Positions 26,817 through 34,545 of a stretch of DNA of 34,545 bases are shown piece by piece. The notes under the pieces were generated by a model. That model was not told where the DNA came from and did no database searches. It saw nothing but the letters and a program-made list of their open reading frames with translations. The stretch is from Patescibacteria group bacterium (GTDB lineage Bacteria; Patescibacteriota; Minisyncoccia; Phycocordibacterales; UBA1006), in the NCBI GenBank assembly GCA_028286885.1, contig JAQBQS010000002.1, forward strand, positions 1-34,545, written 5' to 3'. The position numbers and the translations under genes were made by a program. The number at the start of each line of letters is the position of its first letter. Positions within the stretch are counted from its first letter, which is position 1.

Positions 26817-27311
26817 AAATTTTTCTCTGATGTCTTTTTGTTTTGCGAATACCTTTTCGATGAGCGGCGTCCTCTTGGGAACGACCGATTTCACGATCGG
26901 TTCGTCAAAAATTATGCGGAGAGATTCCTCTATTTCGGGAAGATCAAGCTTGAGCATCCTGATGTCGATCTCGCGTATGAGACCGTCATACAGAAAATGA
27001 TCCGAACCTTTTTGAATTCCCTCGTGATGCGGGTCATGAACGATGAGCATCGGAGTATCATGAACTAACTTTTCAGCCATCACACCGAGCATGTGCATCA
27101 CCAATGTCCGTCCCATCGAATGATCTACGATCATAATTCCTTTAGCCTGTTCTTCAGGCTTGAAATCAATGAGAAAGCGATCAGGATTATTCTTATCTTG
27201 GTTCACAATGTGCTGTGTAAGACGGAGCTGCCGAGTATTCAAAGAGGGAAGTAAAAAATCAAAGTCGGGATCGAGATGTTGTGATTCTAATTGGTTTTCA
27301 TCTTCATTCAT
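26802..27311 (-). CDS. hypothetical protein
   Basis: ORF listed from 27341; internal ATG (MNEDENQLESQHLDPDFDF) preferred; no family recognised. Confidence 0.7.
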   Translation of the reverse strand: MNEDENQLESQHLDPDFDFLLPSLNTRQLRLTQHIVNQDKNNPDRFLIDFKPEEQAKGIMIVDHSMGRTLVMHMLGVMAEKLVHDTPMLIVHDPHHEGIQKGSDHFLYDGLIREIDIRMLKLDLPEIEESLRIIFDEPIVKSVVPKRTPLIEKVFAKQKDIREKFKPPW

Positions 27312-27389
27312 AGTAAAATGTGCTTTTTTATAAAGTATCACATAATATATATTTAGTCAAGAAGGCCTCTGGCATGATATGCTCATCAT

Positions 27390-27641
27390 ATGAAATCCCA
27401 GCCAGTTGAACATCCGAATAACCCTCTCCAAGGCAAAACTCTCGAGGTAATCCTTAACGAACTCGTTGCACATTACGGCTGGACCGAACTTGGCGAATCG
27501 ATCACAATCAAGTGCTTTCAAGTAGATCCGAGTATCAAGTCGAGCTTAATTTTCCTGCGTAAAACGCCATGGGCGCGCAAAAAAGTCGAAGATCTGTATA
27601 CCCATACAAACTGGAAGCTTCCTAAAAAGGGTTCCGCGTAG
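27390..27641 (+). CDS. VF530-family (DUF2132) DNA-binding protein
   Basis: [61 protein letters not shown]. Confidence 0.93.
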   Translation: MKSQPVEHPNNPLQGKTLEVILNELVAHYGWTELGESITIKCFQVDPSIKSSLIFLRKTPWARKKVEDLYTHTNWKLPKKGSA

Positions 27642-27645
27642 CGCT

Positions 27646-27891
27646 ATGTTTTACGCCTATATTTTAAAATGCAATGACGGCACATTTTACTGCGGCTCGA
27701 CGAATGACTTGCCCAAGCGCCTGCACGCCCACAACAACCTCAAATCCGGCGCTCACTATACCAAGATAAGGAGGCCTGTTGTTTTGGTGTATTCAGAGGA
27801 ATGTGAGGATTACGCAAGCGCGAGGAGAAAAGAGGGAAAGATGAAAAGGTTGACAAAAAAGCAAAAAGATTTTCTAATTTCTCTGAAATAG
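27646..27891 (+). CDS. GIY-YIG nuclease family protein
   Basis: MFYAYILKCNDGTFYCGSTNDLPKRLHAHN...ARRKEGKMKRLTKKQK. Confidence 0.93.
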   Translation: MFYAYILKCNDGTFYCGSTNDLPKRLHAHNNLKSGAHYTKIRRPVVLVYSEECEDYASARRKEGKMKRLTKKQKDFLISLK

Positions 27892-27933
27892 AGCTGGACT
27901 TAAGGTTGAAAATCAAATAATATATAATTACAT

Positions 27934-28725
27934 ATGAACGAATTAAACCCCTGGATAGAATTAAGTATAGAGTACGCAAATCAGCGTAGCTATTTGGATG
28001 ACTTGTTTCAAGTTTATCCTACTATTCCAGACGGTATACGAGAAATGAATGAATCTCATTGGGAGGAGATAGAAACCGCATTCCAGGAGAAAAATAATAT
28101 TGCCTTAATTAAAGGACTTATTAAATTGAATTTATTTCCTATCAAAGATTCTTACGTTGCCTTTTTAAAAAAGGATAAAAAAGCAATAGAACGTAACCCT
28201 GCAACAGTTGCGAGAATTTCTGGCAGATTATATGATATGGGGATTAAAATGATACGCGAACGCAGCTCTGAACCAAAAGAAACAAATCGACAAATTGGAC
28301 CGCTTTTTAAAAGATGGATCAATAAAAAAGCATTGGGTGTCGATTCTTTAAAGATGGCAGACTTTCTTAAAACTACGGAAAATGCAATTTTAGATGCAAG
28401 TGATACAGAGATGATGAATTTTGCACGAGAGCACCTTAATTATAATCGCAATAAAGGATTAGACTTCGTTGCCAGGTTTAATGGAAAGTATGTTATCGGA
28501 GAAGCAAAATTCCTAACTGATTTTGGAGGTCATCAGAACGCTCAGTTTGATGACGCAATGAAATTAATTGAAGACAAAGATGTAAAAGCTATAAAAATTG
28601 CAATCCTCGATGGGATCATTTATGTAAAAGGCGGAAATAAGATGTATAAAAATCTTATAGGTAAATACAAGAATGAAAATATTATGAGTGCTTTGGTCTT
28701 AAGAGAATTTTTGTATCAGATCTAA
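27934..28725 (+). CDS. type II restriction endonuclease (PD-(D/E)xK, Tsp45I-like)
   Basis: GLDFVARFNGKYVIGEAKFLTDFGGHQNAQFDDAM: D...ExK site; adjacent methyltransferase. Confidence 0.82.
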   Translation: MNELNPWIELSIEYANQRSYLDDLFQVYPTIPDGIREMNESHWEEIETAFQEKNNIALIKGLIKLNLFPIKDSYVAFLKKDKKAIERNPATVARISGRLYDMGIKMIRERSSEPKETNRQIGPLFKRWINKKALGVDSLKMADFLKTTENAILDASDTEMMNFAREHLNYNRNKGLDFVARFNGKYVIGEAKFLTDFGGHQNAQFDDAMKLIEDKDVKAIKIAILDGIIYVKGGNKMYKNLIGKYKNENIMSALVLREFLYQI

Positions 28726-28732
28726 AATAGAT

Positions 28733-29851
28733 ATGTTAATAGTCTACGATAAAAAAAAATCAGAAAAAGATATTTTAGAAAAAACACAATCTGCAAAGCT
28801 TGGTGTTTTTAGTAATGAGAATCCAAAAAATAAACTTATTTTTGGTGACAATCTATCAGTCCTCAAAACTCTTCTTAAGAATTATAAAGGTAAAATTGAT
28901 TTAATTTATATTGATCCTCCTTTTGCCACTAATACTCACTTTAAAATTAATAAAGAGCGAACTAGCACAATTAGTAGCAGTAATGATGATGATATTGCAT
29001 ATAGTGATACTATCGTAGGGGATGATTTTCTAGAATTTTTACGAGAAAGACTTATTTTTTTAAGAGAACTTCTATCTGAAAACGGCTCAATCTATCTTCA
29101 TATAGATTATAAAATAGGCCATTATGTGAAAATAATAATGGATGAGATTTTTGGACAATCAATGTTCCATAATGATATTTCTCGAATCAAATGCAACCCA
29201 AAAAATTTCCATCGAAAGGCATACGGAAACGTAAAAGATATGATTTTGTTTTATTCTAAATCAAATAATCATATATGGAATAATCCCACATTTTCCTTTT
29301 CTGAAAAAGATAAGGACAGATTGTTTAAGAAAACTGATGCAGCTGGAAGACGATATACGACGATTCCTCTACATGCACCAGGGGAAACTACGAATGGCGA
29401 GACTGGAAAAGAATGGAATGGTGTCAAGCCTCCTAAGGGCAGACATTGGCGAACAGATCCTAAAGTCTTAGAGGAATGGGATAAACAAGGCTTAATAGAA
29501 TGGTCTAATAACAATGTTCCTCGAAAGAAAATTTTTTTAGATGAAAAAAATGGTAAAAAATCTCAGGATATTTGGGAATTTAAAGATCCCCAATATCCCC
29601 AATATCCAACAGAAAAAAATCTAGAATTACTTAAATTCATCATCCGGTCTTCCTCCAACGAAGGAAGTTTAGTATTAGATTGCTTTGCCGGCTCAGGAAC
29701 TACATTGGTTGCGGCGCAGTCTCTCAACAGAAACTGGATCGGTATTGATAAATCAGAATTCTCAATCAATATCATAAAAAAAAGACTCGATGATCTTAAG
29801 AATGACAATTCAGCTTCGAACTTTGATTATGAGTTACTTGGAGAAAGTTAA
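28733..29851 (+). CDS. type II DNA methyltransferase (beta class, N6A or N4C)
   Basis: LIYIDPPFATNTHFK catalytic motif then VLDCFAGSGTTLVAAQSLNRNWIGID SAM motif. Confidence 0.93.
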   Translation: MLIVYDKKKSEKDILEKTQSAKLGVFSNENPKNKLIFGDNLSVLKTLLKNYKGKIDLIYIDPPFATNTHFKINKERTSTISSSNDDDIAYSDTIVGDDFLEFLRERLIFLRELLSENGSIYLHIDYKIGHYVKIIMDEIFGQSMFHNDISRIKCNPKNFHRKAYGNVKDMILFYSKSNNHIWNNPTFSFSEKDKDRLFKKTDAAGRRYTTIPLHAPGETTNGETGKEWNGVKPPKGRHWRTDPKVLEEWDKQGLIEWSNNNVPRKKIFLDEKNGKKSQDIWEFKDPQYPQYPTEKNLELLKFIIRSSSNEGSLVLDCFAGSGTTLVAAQSLNRNWIGIDKSEFSINIIKKRLDDLKNDNSASNFDYELLGES

Positions 29852-29862
29852 TACGAAACCAT

Positions 29863-30483
29863 ATGACCCTCACCAAACTCGAACAATCCGCCTTTATCCT
29901 CGAAACCTCGACAGGGTTCCGACTTGGCATGGACATTGCGAAATATACTCCGGTTGAAAAGCTGGAAGGCGTGCACGTCGACGCGATGATCGTCTCGCAC
30001 ATCCATGGCGACCATTTTTCGCTGGAGCAGATCAGAAAACTGAATCCAAAGACACTGTACATCAACCAAGAATGCCTCGAGGAAATCGGCGAGGAAACTG
30101 TGCCGTTCGAAATTATTGTCGTGAAAGCCGGCGATACAGTATCAATCGGCAATGCGACCGTTCACATTTTTAATGTCGATCACGGACCGAACGTCTCGGC
30201 GCCGATCAAGGAGAATTTCGGATTTTTGATCGAAGCTGACGGGCTGAACATTTATTTCGCAGGCGATATGTTTTATCCTTCAGGCATCGATGTCGCCGGC
30301 TTGTCAGTCGACTATGCGCTCATTCCCGTCGGAGGACACTATACGTTCGGACCGAACGAGGCGCTTGAATTTGCGAAAACGTTCAAGCACATCGCGATGC
30401 TTCTGCCCATGCATTACGAGAATAATCCCGGAGCGCATCAGGAATTTATCAACTTAGCCAAGAATGCTTTCAACCTTATTTAA
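29863..30483 (+). CDS. MBL-fold metal-dependent hydrolase (UlaG-like)
   Basis: VDAMIVSHIHGDHFS...NIYFAGDMFY...VGGHYTFGPNEALEFAK...PMHYENNPG. Confidence 0.9.
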   Translation: MTLTKLEQSAFILETSTGFRLGMDIAKYTPVEKLEGVHVDAMIVSHIHGDHFSLEQIRKLNPKTLYINQECLEEIGEETVPFEIIVVKAGDTVSIGNATVHIFNVDHGPNVSAPIKENFGFLIEADGLNIYFAGDMFYPSGIDVAGLSVDYALIPVGGHYTFGPNEALEFAKTFKHIAMLLPMHYENNPGAHQEFINLAKNAFNLI

Positions 30484-30487
30484 TTCT

Positions 30488-30907
30488 ATGCACAAGCAAA
30501 TTTTCGTAAACCTGGCCGTGAAGGACTTGTCCAAGTCCAAAGCGTTTTTCAAGAGCCTGGGATATTCGTTTAATCCGCAATTTACAAATAACGCCGCAGC
30601 ATGCTTGGTACTTGGCGAGAATATTTTTGCAATGCTTACAACCGAAGAATTCTTGAGCACATTTACCAAGAAACCGATTGCCGATGCGCATGCCACGACG
30701 GAAACCATTCTTGCCCTATCAGTTAATAGTCGAGAAGAAGTCGATGCAATCATTGAAAAAGGAGTCTCCGCGGGAGGCAAGGAATACCGAGATGCGGATG
30801 ACCATGGCTGGATGTACCTGCGCGTCCTTGAAGACTTGGACGGCCATCAGTGGGAATTCGGATACATGGATTTCGCCAATGCTCCCGCAAATCCGCCGCA
30901 GACATAA
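30488..30907 (+). CDS. VOC (glyoxalase/bleomycin-resistance) family protein
   Basis: MHKQIFVNLAVKDLSKSKAFFKSLGYSFNPQFTN...DADDHGWMYLRVLEDLDGHQWEFGYMD; start set to 30488. Confidence 0.93.
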   Translation: MHKQIFVNLAVKDLSKSKAFFKSLGYSFNPQFTNNAAACLVLGENIFAMLTTEEFLSTFTKKPIADAHATTETILALSVNSREEVDAIIEKGVSAGGKEYRDADDHGWMYLRVLEDLDGHQWEFGYMDFANAPANPPQT

Positions 30908-30928
30908 GCCGCATGGTATGATACGGAT

Positions 30929-31663
30929 ATGAAAAAGACCTTTGTTTGGATTCTTGGCATTCTTGTCGTTGCCGCAATCGCTGTCGGTATATATTTTGCC
31001 GTTATTAAAAATAACGGCGCCGAGATTGCTGCTCCTGTCGCGGAAAATCCTCCCGTCGCACAACCAATCGGCATGTGCTATTCGTACGCCGCGCCGGGCA
31101 AATACGGTACTGATCGTGCGTGGCTGCAGATGGAAATTACTGACGGAACTGAAGTAATCGGCGAATACCGGAATCTGCCTGCAGGGATCGACAGCAATGT
31201 CGGCACGATCGCGGGAACGGCCGGACCGATGAATCCGGCAACATCCTCGCGCATCGCGAACGTCATCTGGGATGCACATGTCGAAGGAACAAATGAAAAA
31301 CGAGAGCTGAAAATCGAATTCGGCGAAGGAAGTGCGCATGTCCTCTTCGGAGAATTGGAAGAGCGCGCGGACGGCGTGTACGTTTACAAGAAAGACGCAA
31401 CCTTTACTTCAGGATTTCAGATGTCGCAAACAGACTGCGAGACCCTGATGGATCGCGTCATCGTGGAAAGGTACGTCCGCGATAACATCGCAATGATTGT
31501 AACGGAAAAGCCCGTTCTGGGCGGAATGTGGTACGCGACAGCAGTAACGGTTGATCCTGCAACCAAATCCGGAACCGTATCGTATGAGGACGGACATGTC
31601 CAAGGAAAAGTAACGTTTTCATACATCCGAAACGGAGATGCCGTAACTATTACGAAATTATAA
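30929..31663 (+). CDS. membrane-anchored hypothetical protein
   Basis: N-terminal TM MKKTFVWILGILVVAAIAVGIYFAVI. Confidence 0.8.
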   Translation: MKKTFVWILGILVVAAIAVGIYFAVIKNNGAEIAAPVAENPPVAQPIGMCYSYAAPGKYGTDRAWLQMEITDGTEVIGEYRNLPAGIDSNVGTIAGTAGPMNPATSSRIANVIWDAHVEGTNEKRELKIEFGEGSAHVLFGELEERADGVYVYKKDATFTSGFQMSQTDCETLMDRVIVERYVRDNIAMIVTEKPVLGGMWYATAVTVDPATKSGTVSYEDGHVQGKVTFSYIRNGDAVTITKL

Positions 31664-31682
31664 CTTTATTCTTATTTTATCT

Positions 31683-32201
31683 ATGTCTCGAAATTCAAAA
31701 CTCGCGCTTGCCATCTTGATCCTCGTCATTATTATCGTCGTCGGATTCTTTGCGACAAGAAAACAAATGCCTGCGCCCGTTGCGCCGGAAAACATTTCTC
31801 CCGTGACGGAAACTCCTGCATCGCCAAAGATGCCTGCTGGAACGCCAGCCAACGGAAATGTTTCTGGATTGACCGCGTACGCTTGGTATTGGCAGCGAAC
31901 GGCAATGACCAATGATGCAAATACAAATCCGAAACCTCCCGTAAAATTTATTCTCAAATTCGGAAGTGACGGGCACATGTCGTCATCCACTGATTGCAAC
32001 GGCATCTCAGGAACGTACCATGTGGACGGCGAGAAGCTGACGTTTGGTCCGTTTATGAGCACGCTTATGTACTGCGAAGGATCGCAGGAATCGATCTACA
32101 CGACGCAACTTACCAATGTCGAACGCTATGAGACGAATCAGGACGGCGGACTGACGCTCTTTCTGAAGGACAATTCCGGATATATGGTTTTTACGAAGTA
32201 G
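31683..32201 (+). CDS. META/HslJ-like domain lipo/membrane-anchored protein
   Basis: N-terminal TM; FILKFGSDGHMSSSTDCNGISGTYHVDGEKLTFGPFMSTLMYCEG. Confidence 0.88.
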   Translation: MSRNSKLALAILILVIIIVVGFFATRKQMPAPVAPENISPVTETPASPKMPAGTPANGNVSGLTAYAWYWQRTAMTNDANTNPKPPVKFILKFGSDGHMSSSTDCNGISGTYHVDGEKLTFGPFMSTLMYCEGSQESIYTTQLTNVERYETNQDGGLTLFLKDNSGYMVFTK

Positions 32202-32264
32202 TACCTGGTGATATAATAGGAACGCAGGCCCGTCGGCTGCCAAACCTAACCAAACCTTTCAATT

Positions 32265-32510
32265 ATGATGTATTCACTGTTCGGAATCGGATTTCTCTAT
32301 ACGTTCCTCCATGTCATTGGATGGATTCTCGGCATTTGGCTGATCATCTGGATCGTCCGCACGATCTTCGGACATCCCGGACACCGCCACCACCGCGCGT
32401 GGATGGGAGGACCCATGATGGACCATTCGCATTCGATCCTGCGGGAACGATATGCCAAGGGCGAAATCACCAAAGAAGAGTTTGACAAGATGACCAAGGA
32501 CCTCGGATAA
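32265..32510 (+). CDS. SHOCT domain-containing membrane protein
   Basis: TM segment plus C-term ILRERYAKGEITKEEFDKMTKDL. Confidence 0.9.
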   Translation: MMYSLFGIGFLYTFLHVIGWILGIWLIIWIVRTIFGHPGHRHHRAWMGGPMMDHSHSILRERYAKGEITKEEFDKMTKDLG

Positions 32511-32564
32511 TATTCTGGGGAAAAGATGGCTTTTTGCCGCAATATGGTGTATAGTATCCGCACT

Positions 32565-32693
32565 ATGGCAAAACGATTATCACAGGACATCAAGAACAAA
32601 GCTTCTCATTCCAAGAAGACCAAGAAGCGCCTCGCGATCAAGCACGCGGCAAAGGCAGTCTTGTTCGCGACGAAGAAGCGAAAGTCTACGTAA
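32565..32693 (+). CDS. very basic small protein (42 aa), unknown
   Basis: MAKRLSQDIKNKASHSKKTKKRLAIKHAAKAVLFATKKRKST; TATAGT upstream at 32550-32555; terminator downstream; not in ORF list. Confidence 0.65.
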   Translation: MAKRLSQDIKNKASHSKKTKKRLAIKHAAKAVLFATKKRKST

Positions 32694-32700
32694 TTCTTAT

Positions 32701-32731
32701 AAAAAACCTCCCTTAAGGAAGGTTTTTTATT
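32701..32731. terminator. bidirectional intrinsic terminator
   Basis: AAAAAACCTCCCTTAAGGAAGGTTTTTT. Confidence 0.75.
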
Positions 32732-33308
32732 TATATTTTCTCACAACGCCCTTCACGACTGCCACAATGTCCAAGTTATTTTCAGGATAGATATTCTTGA
32801 ACTTCTTGTTCGCCGGCTCGAGCCAGATCTTGTTTGGATTCTTGGCATCACGGCGGAGATATTTCATCGTAAACTCTCCATCGACGTTTGCGATCACGAT
32901 CTGGCCGTCGCGCGCCGTGTTCGTCCTCTCGGCGATGACGAGGTCGCCGTCAGCAATGTGCGCGTCGATCATGGAATCTCCGTCAACAGTCATGAGATAC
33001 GTCTCACCCCGTTTCTGGATCAGCAAGTCGTTCAGGTTAACCGTATCATCAATCAAAGCCTCGTCAGTTGCAGATGGAAGTCCGGCTTTGACTGAACCGA
33101 GCATCGGAATTTCTGAAAACATATTCGTCGGAATGAGGCGGCCCATGGAATCCTTCGCGACGGTTCCCGCGTCAAGAAGTTTCTGGACCAGGCGATAGAC
33201 GGCATTCTTGGACTTGAAGCCGAAAAGCTCCGCCATTTCGGAGTAGCTCGGCATCCTCTTGTTGTCCGCATGGAATGCGATCAGTTTTTGGATAGGATCG
33301 TTCTGCAT
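32727..33308 (-). CDS. lexA: LexA family transcriptional repressor
   Basis: N-term wHTH RMPSYSEMAELFGFKSKNAVYRLVQKL; cleavage-like VKAGLPSA; catalytic GDSMIDAHI and FTMKYL. Confidence 0.93.
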   Translation of the reverse strand: MQNDPIQKLIAFHADNKRMPSYSEMAELFGFKSKNAVYRLVQKLLDAGTVAKDSMGRLIPTNMFSEIPMLGSVKAGLPSATDEALIDDTVNLNDLLIQKRGETYLMTVDGDSMIDAHIADGDLVIAERTNTARDGQIVIANVDGEFTMKYLRRDAKNPNKIWLEPANKKFKNIYPENNLDIVAVVKGVVRKYK

Positions 33309-33311
33309 AGG

Positions 33312-33512
33312 TTAGGCGTATTCTCGATGGAAGACTGATGACAGTCTATCAAAAATTCCGGGGTTGCGGTGCTTTCGAAACTTCGAGACAAGGGCTCGGT
33401 GCTTGCGAGCCTCGAGGCGGTAGCTGCGCCCAATCATGATCTTTCGGTCGATGATGAGGTTGAGGCGCTTGATCTGGTCTTGCAAGGTCTTCATGTATTG
33501 GTCTTTTGACAT
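33312..33512 (-). CDS. small basic coiled-coil protein, first gene of lexA operon
   Basis: 66 aa, 3-nt gap to lexA, downstream of LexA-type operator. Confidence 0.7.
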   Translation of the reverse strand: MSKDQYMKTLQDQIKRLNLIIDRKIMIGRSYRLEARKHRALVSKFRKHRNPGIFDRLSSVFHREYA

Positions 33513-33565
33513 AATGGTGGATTAGATTAATGGGGAACTAAATGCCATCTCGCGGTGGTATGATT

Positions 33566-33594
33566 AGTATATGTGAACGATCGTTCACATGCAA
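33566..33594 (-). promoter_or_regulatory. lexA-operon promoter with LexA-type operator in the spacer
   Basis: Minus strand TTGCAT - GTGAACGATCGTTCACA - TATACT; 20-bp perfect palindrome ATGTGAACGATCGTTCACAT at 33571-33590. Confidence 0.8.
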
Positions 33595-33719
33595 CTAACT
33601 TGGAAGTATTTTCTTGTGGATAACGAAATAGGACATGAATAAATTTTTTATCAAGAAGGCCCGCCGTATTCTTGTCTATGCTATAATCCTTTTCTTAATT
33701 CTAATTTCAACCTATTCCA

Positions 33720-34196
33720 ATGATTTCAAAAGACCAATTTGTCCAATCGCTCCTCAACGAAACGCGCATCGTAAAACATCTCTTTACCAAGATTCCCGAC
33801 AACACCTACGACTACCGCCCGACGCCGGGACAACGAAGCACGCTTGAATTGTTACAGTACATCGCACTGATCATCGGAAGCGCGATCGAACTGACCTCCG
33901 GCAAGGAGAATGCGTTCGATGATTTTGAAGCTCGCAAGGCTGCTGTAACGAAGGAAAATTTTATTGAGACGCTCGAAGCAGAGGAAAAGAAGATCGCCGA
34001 GAATATCGCAGCATTCACCGAGGAACAACTTGCTGAGACGACCATGCAGTGGGGAGCAAGCCAGACGCGCGCAATGCACCTCCTCGGACTCCTCAAGATC
34101 GCTGCCGCGTACAAGACGCAGCTCTTCCTGTACATCAAGGCGAACGGGGTGACGAATATCGGAACGTCGAACTTGTGGGGAGGGATGGATATGTAA
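33720..34196 (+). CDS. DinB superfamily-like protein
   Basis: 158 aa, NETRIVKHLFTKIPDNTYDYRPTPGQRSTLELLQYIALIIGSAI...; four-helix DinB-like pattern. Confidence 0.75.
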   Translation: MISKDQFVQSLLNETRIVKHLFTKIPDNTYDYRPTPGQRSTLELLQYIALIIGSAIELTSGKENAFDDFEARKAAVTKENFIETLEAEEKKIAENIAAFTEEQLAETTMQWGASQTRAMHLLGLLKIAAAYKTQLFLYIKANGVTNIGTSNLWGGMDM

Positions 34197-34220
34197 TTGA
34201 CTTAATTCAGGATCAAAATA

Positions 34221-34250
34221 AAAACCCTTCTTATTAAAAGAAGGGTTTTG
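34221..34250. terminator. bidirectional intrinsic terminator
   Basis: AAAACCCTTCTT-ATTAA-AAGAAGGGTTTT. Confidence 0.8.
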
Positions 34251-34257
34251 AATTGGG

Positions 34258-34545
34258 TTACTTTACAAGATCGTTCATTTTTTTAAAGAATAAATCTCTA
34301 TCTCCAAAAAACGAATGATTCCATATGCATTCCATGAAGAACGGAGTTGGTTTTTCCAAAGCTCCCATGATCTCTAAGATTCGTTTTTTAAACAACTGTT
34401 CAAATTTTTCAAAATTCTTCTTCTTAGTCATTTCTCGCAAAAAATTACAGTTTTCTTCCTTAGAAATGAGGTTAGCAAGGATGTCTTCCCATCCTGGCAT
34501 TTCAAGACATTGATTATTCCATTCCACTCCAATTTGGAGGCTTTG
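34258..34545 (-). CDS. hypothetical protein (5' end probably beyond window)
   Basis: Listed start at 34527 is a GTG; frame stays open to the window edge (SLQIGVEWNNQCLEMPGWEDI...). Confidence 0.6.
   Translation of the reverse strand, partial: QSLQIGVEWNNQCLEMPGWEDILANLISKEENCNFLREMTKKKNFEKFEQLFKKRILEIMGALEKPTPFFMECIWNHSFFGDRDLFFKKMNDLVK

Noticed and set aside
30719-31339. 206-aa minus ORF
   Set aside because: Antisense across VOC and membrane-anchored genes; no family features.
33635-33847. 70-aa + ORF upstream of the DinB-like gene
   Set aside because: Overlaps the DinB-like CDS out of frame and spans its likely promoter; only the first ~25 aa look protein-like.
1-34545. Alternative genetic code (UGA reassignment, known in some CPR lineages)
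   Set aside because: UGA appears as a plausible natural stop (e.g. 5966-5968 and 19171-19173 on the minus strand), and no recognised gene needs UGA as sense.
1-34545. Avoidance of GTSAC as a sign of active Tsp45I-like restriction
   Set aside because: GTGAC/GTCAC occurs in the window (e.g. near 3135 and 34149); a methylated host need not avoid its own site, so this is uninformative.
1-34545. CRISPR array, rRNA, prophage or IS elements
   Set aside because: No regularly spaced direct repeats, rRNA sequence, transposase or phage structural genes seen; the holin-like gene at 1512 is a common chromosomal YvlD-type protein.

Overview
The window is a compact, gene-dense bacterial chromosome segment. 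Gene content and protein reductions suggest a Patescibacteria/CPR-type genome (inference; no database search was possible). I support about 46 protein-coding genes, one tRNA-Ile(GAU), many intrinsic terminators, and several promoters and one operator. No rRNA, CRISPR array, prophage or IS transposase was seen. Recognisable genes include gatB, pheS, pheT, obgE, prfA, rplY (L25/CTC), rpmE2 (L31 type B), trhO-like rhodanese, ABC-F, BaiN/HI0933-type flavoprotein, AAG-type DNA glycosylase, lexA, two tandem MYG1-like genes, and a type II restriction-modification pair. The most interesting observations are: (1) a strong palindromic repeat inserted in frame in pheT; (2) PheS and PheT that both seem to lack their peripheral tRNA-binding modules, with a small Cys-rich (zinc-ribbon-like) gene tightly embedded between them; (3) an apparent 1-nt frameshift in a T-run that fuses a DNA glycosylase to a downstream gene that has its own promoter; (4) a perfect GAAC-N4-GTTC LexA-type operator filling the 17-bp spacer of the lexA-operon promoter; (5) recurrent -10 boxes only 5-9 nt upstream of ATG, implying widespread leaderless mRNAs; (6) an operon of two large orphan proteins. 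No single clearly novel multi-gene system is proven; the orphan pair and the pheS-Zn-pheT arrangement are the best candidates.
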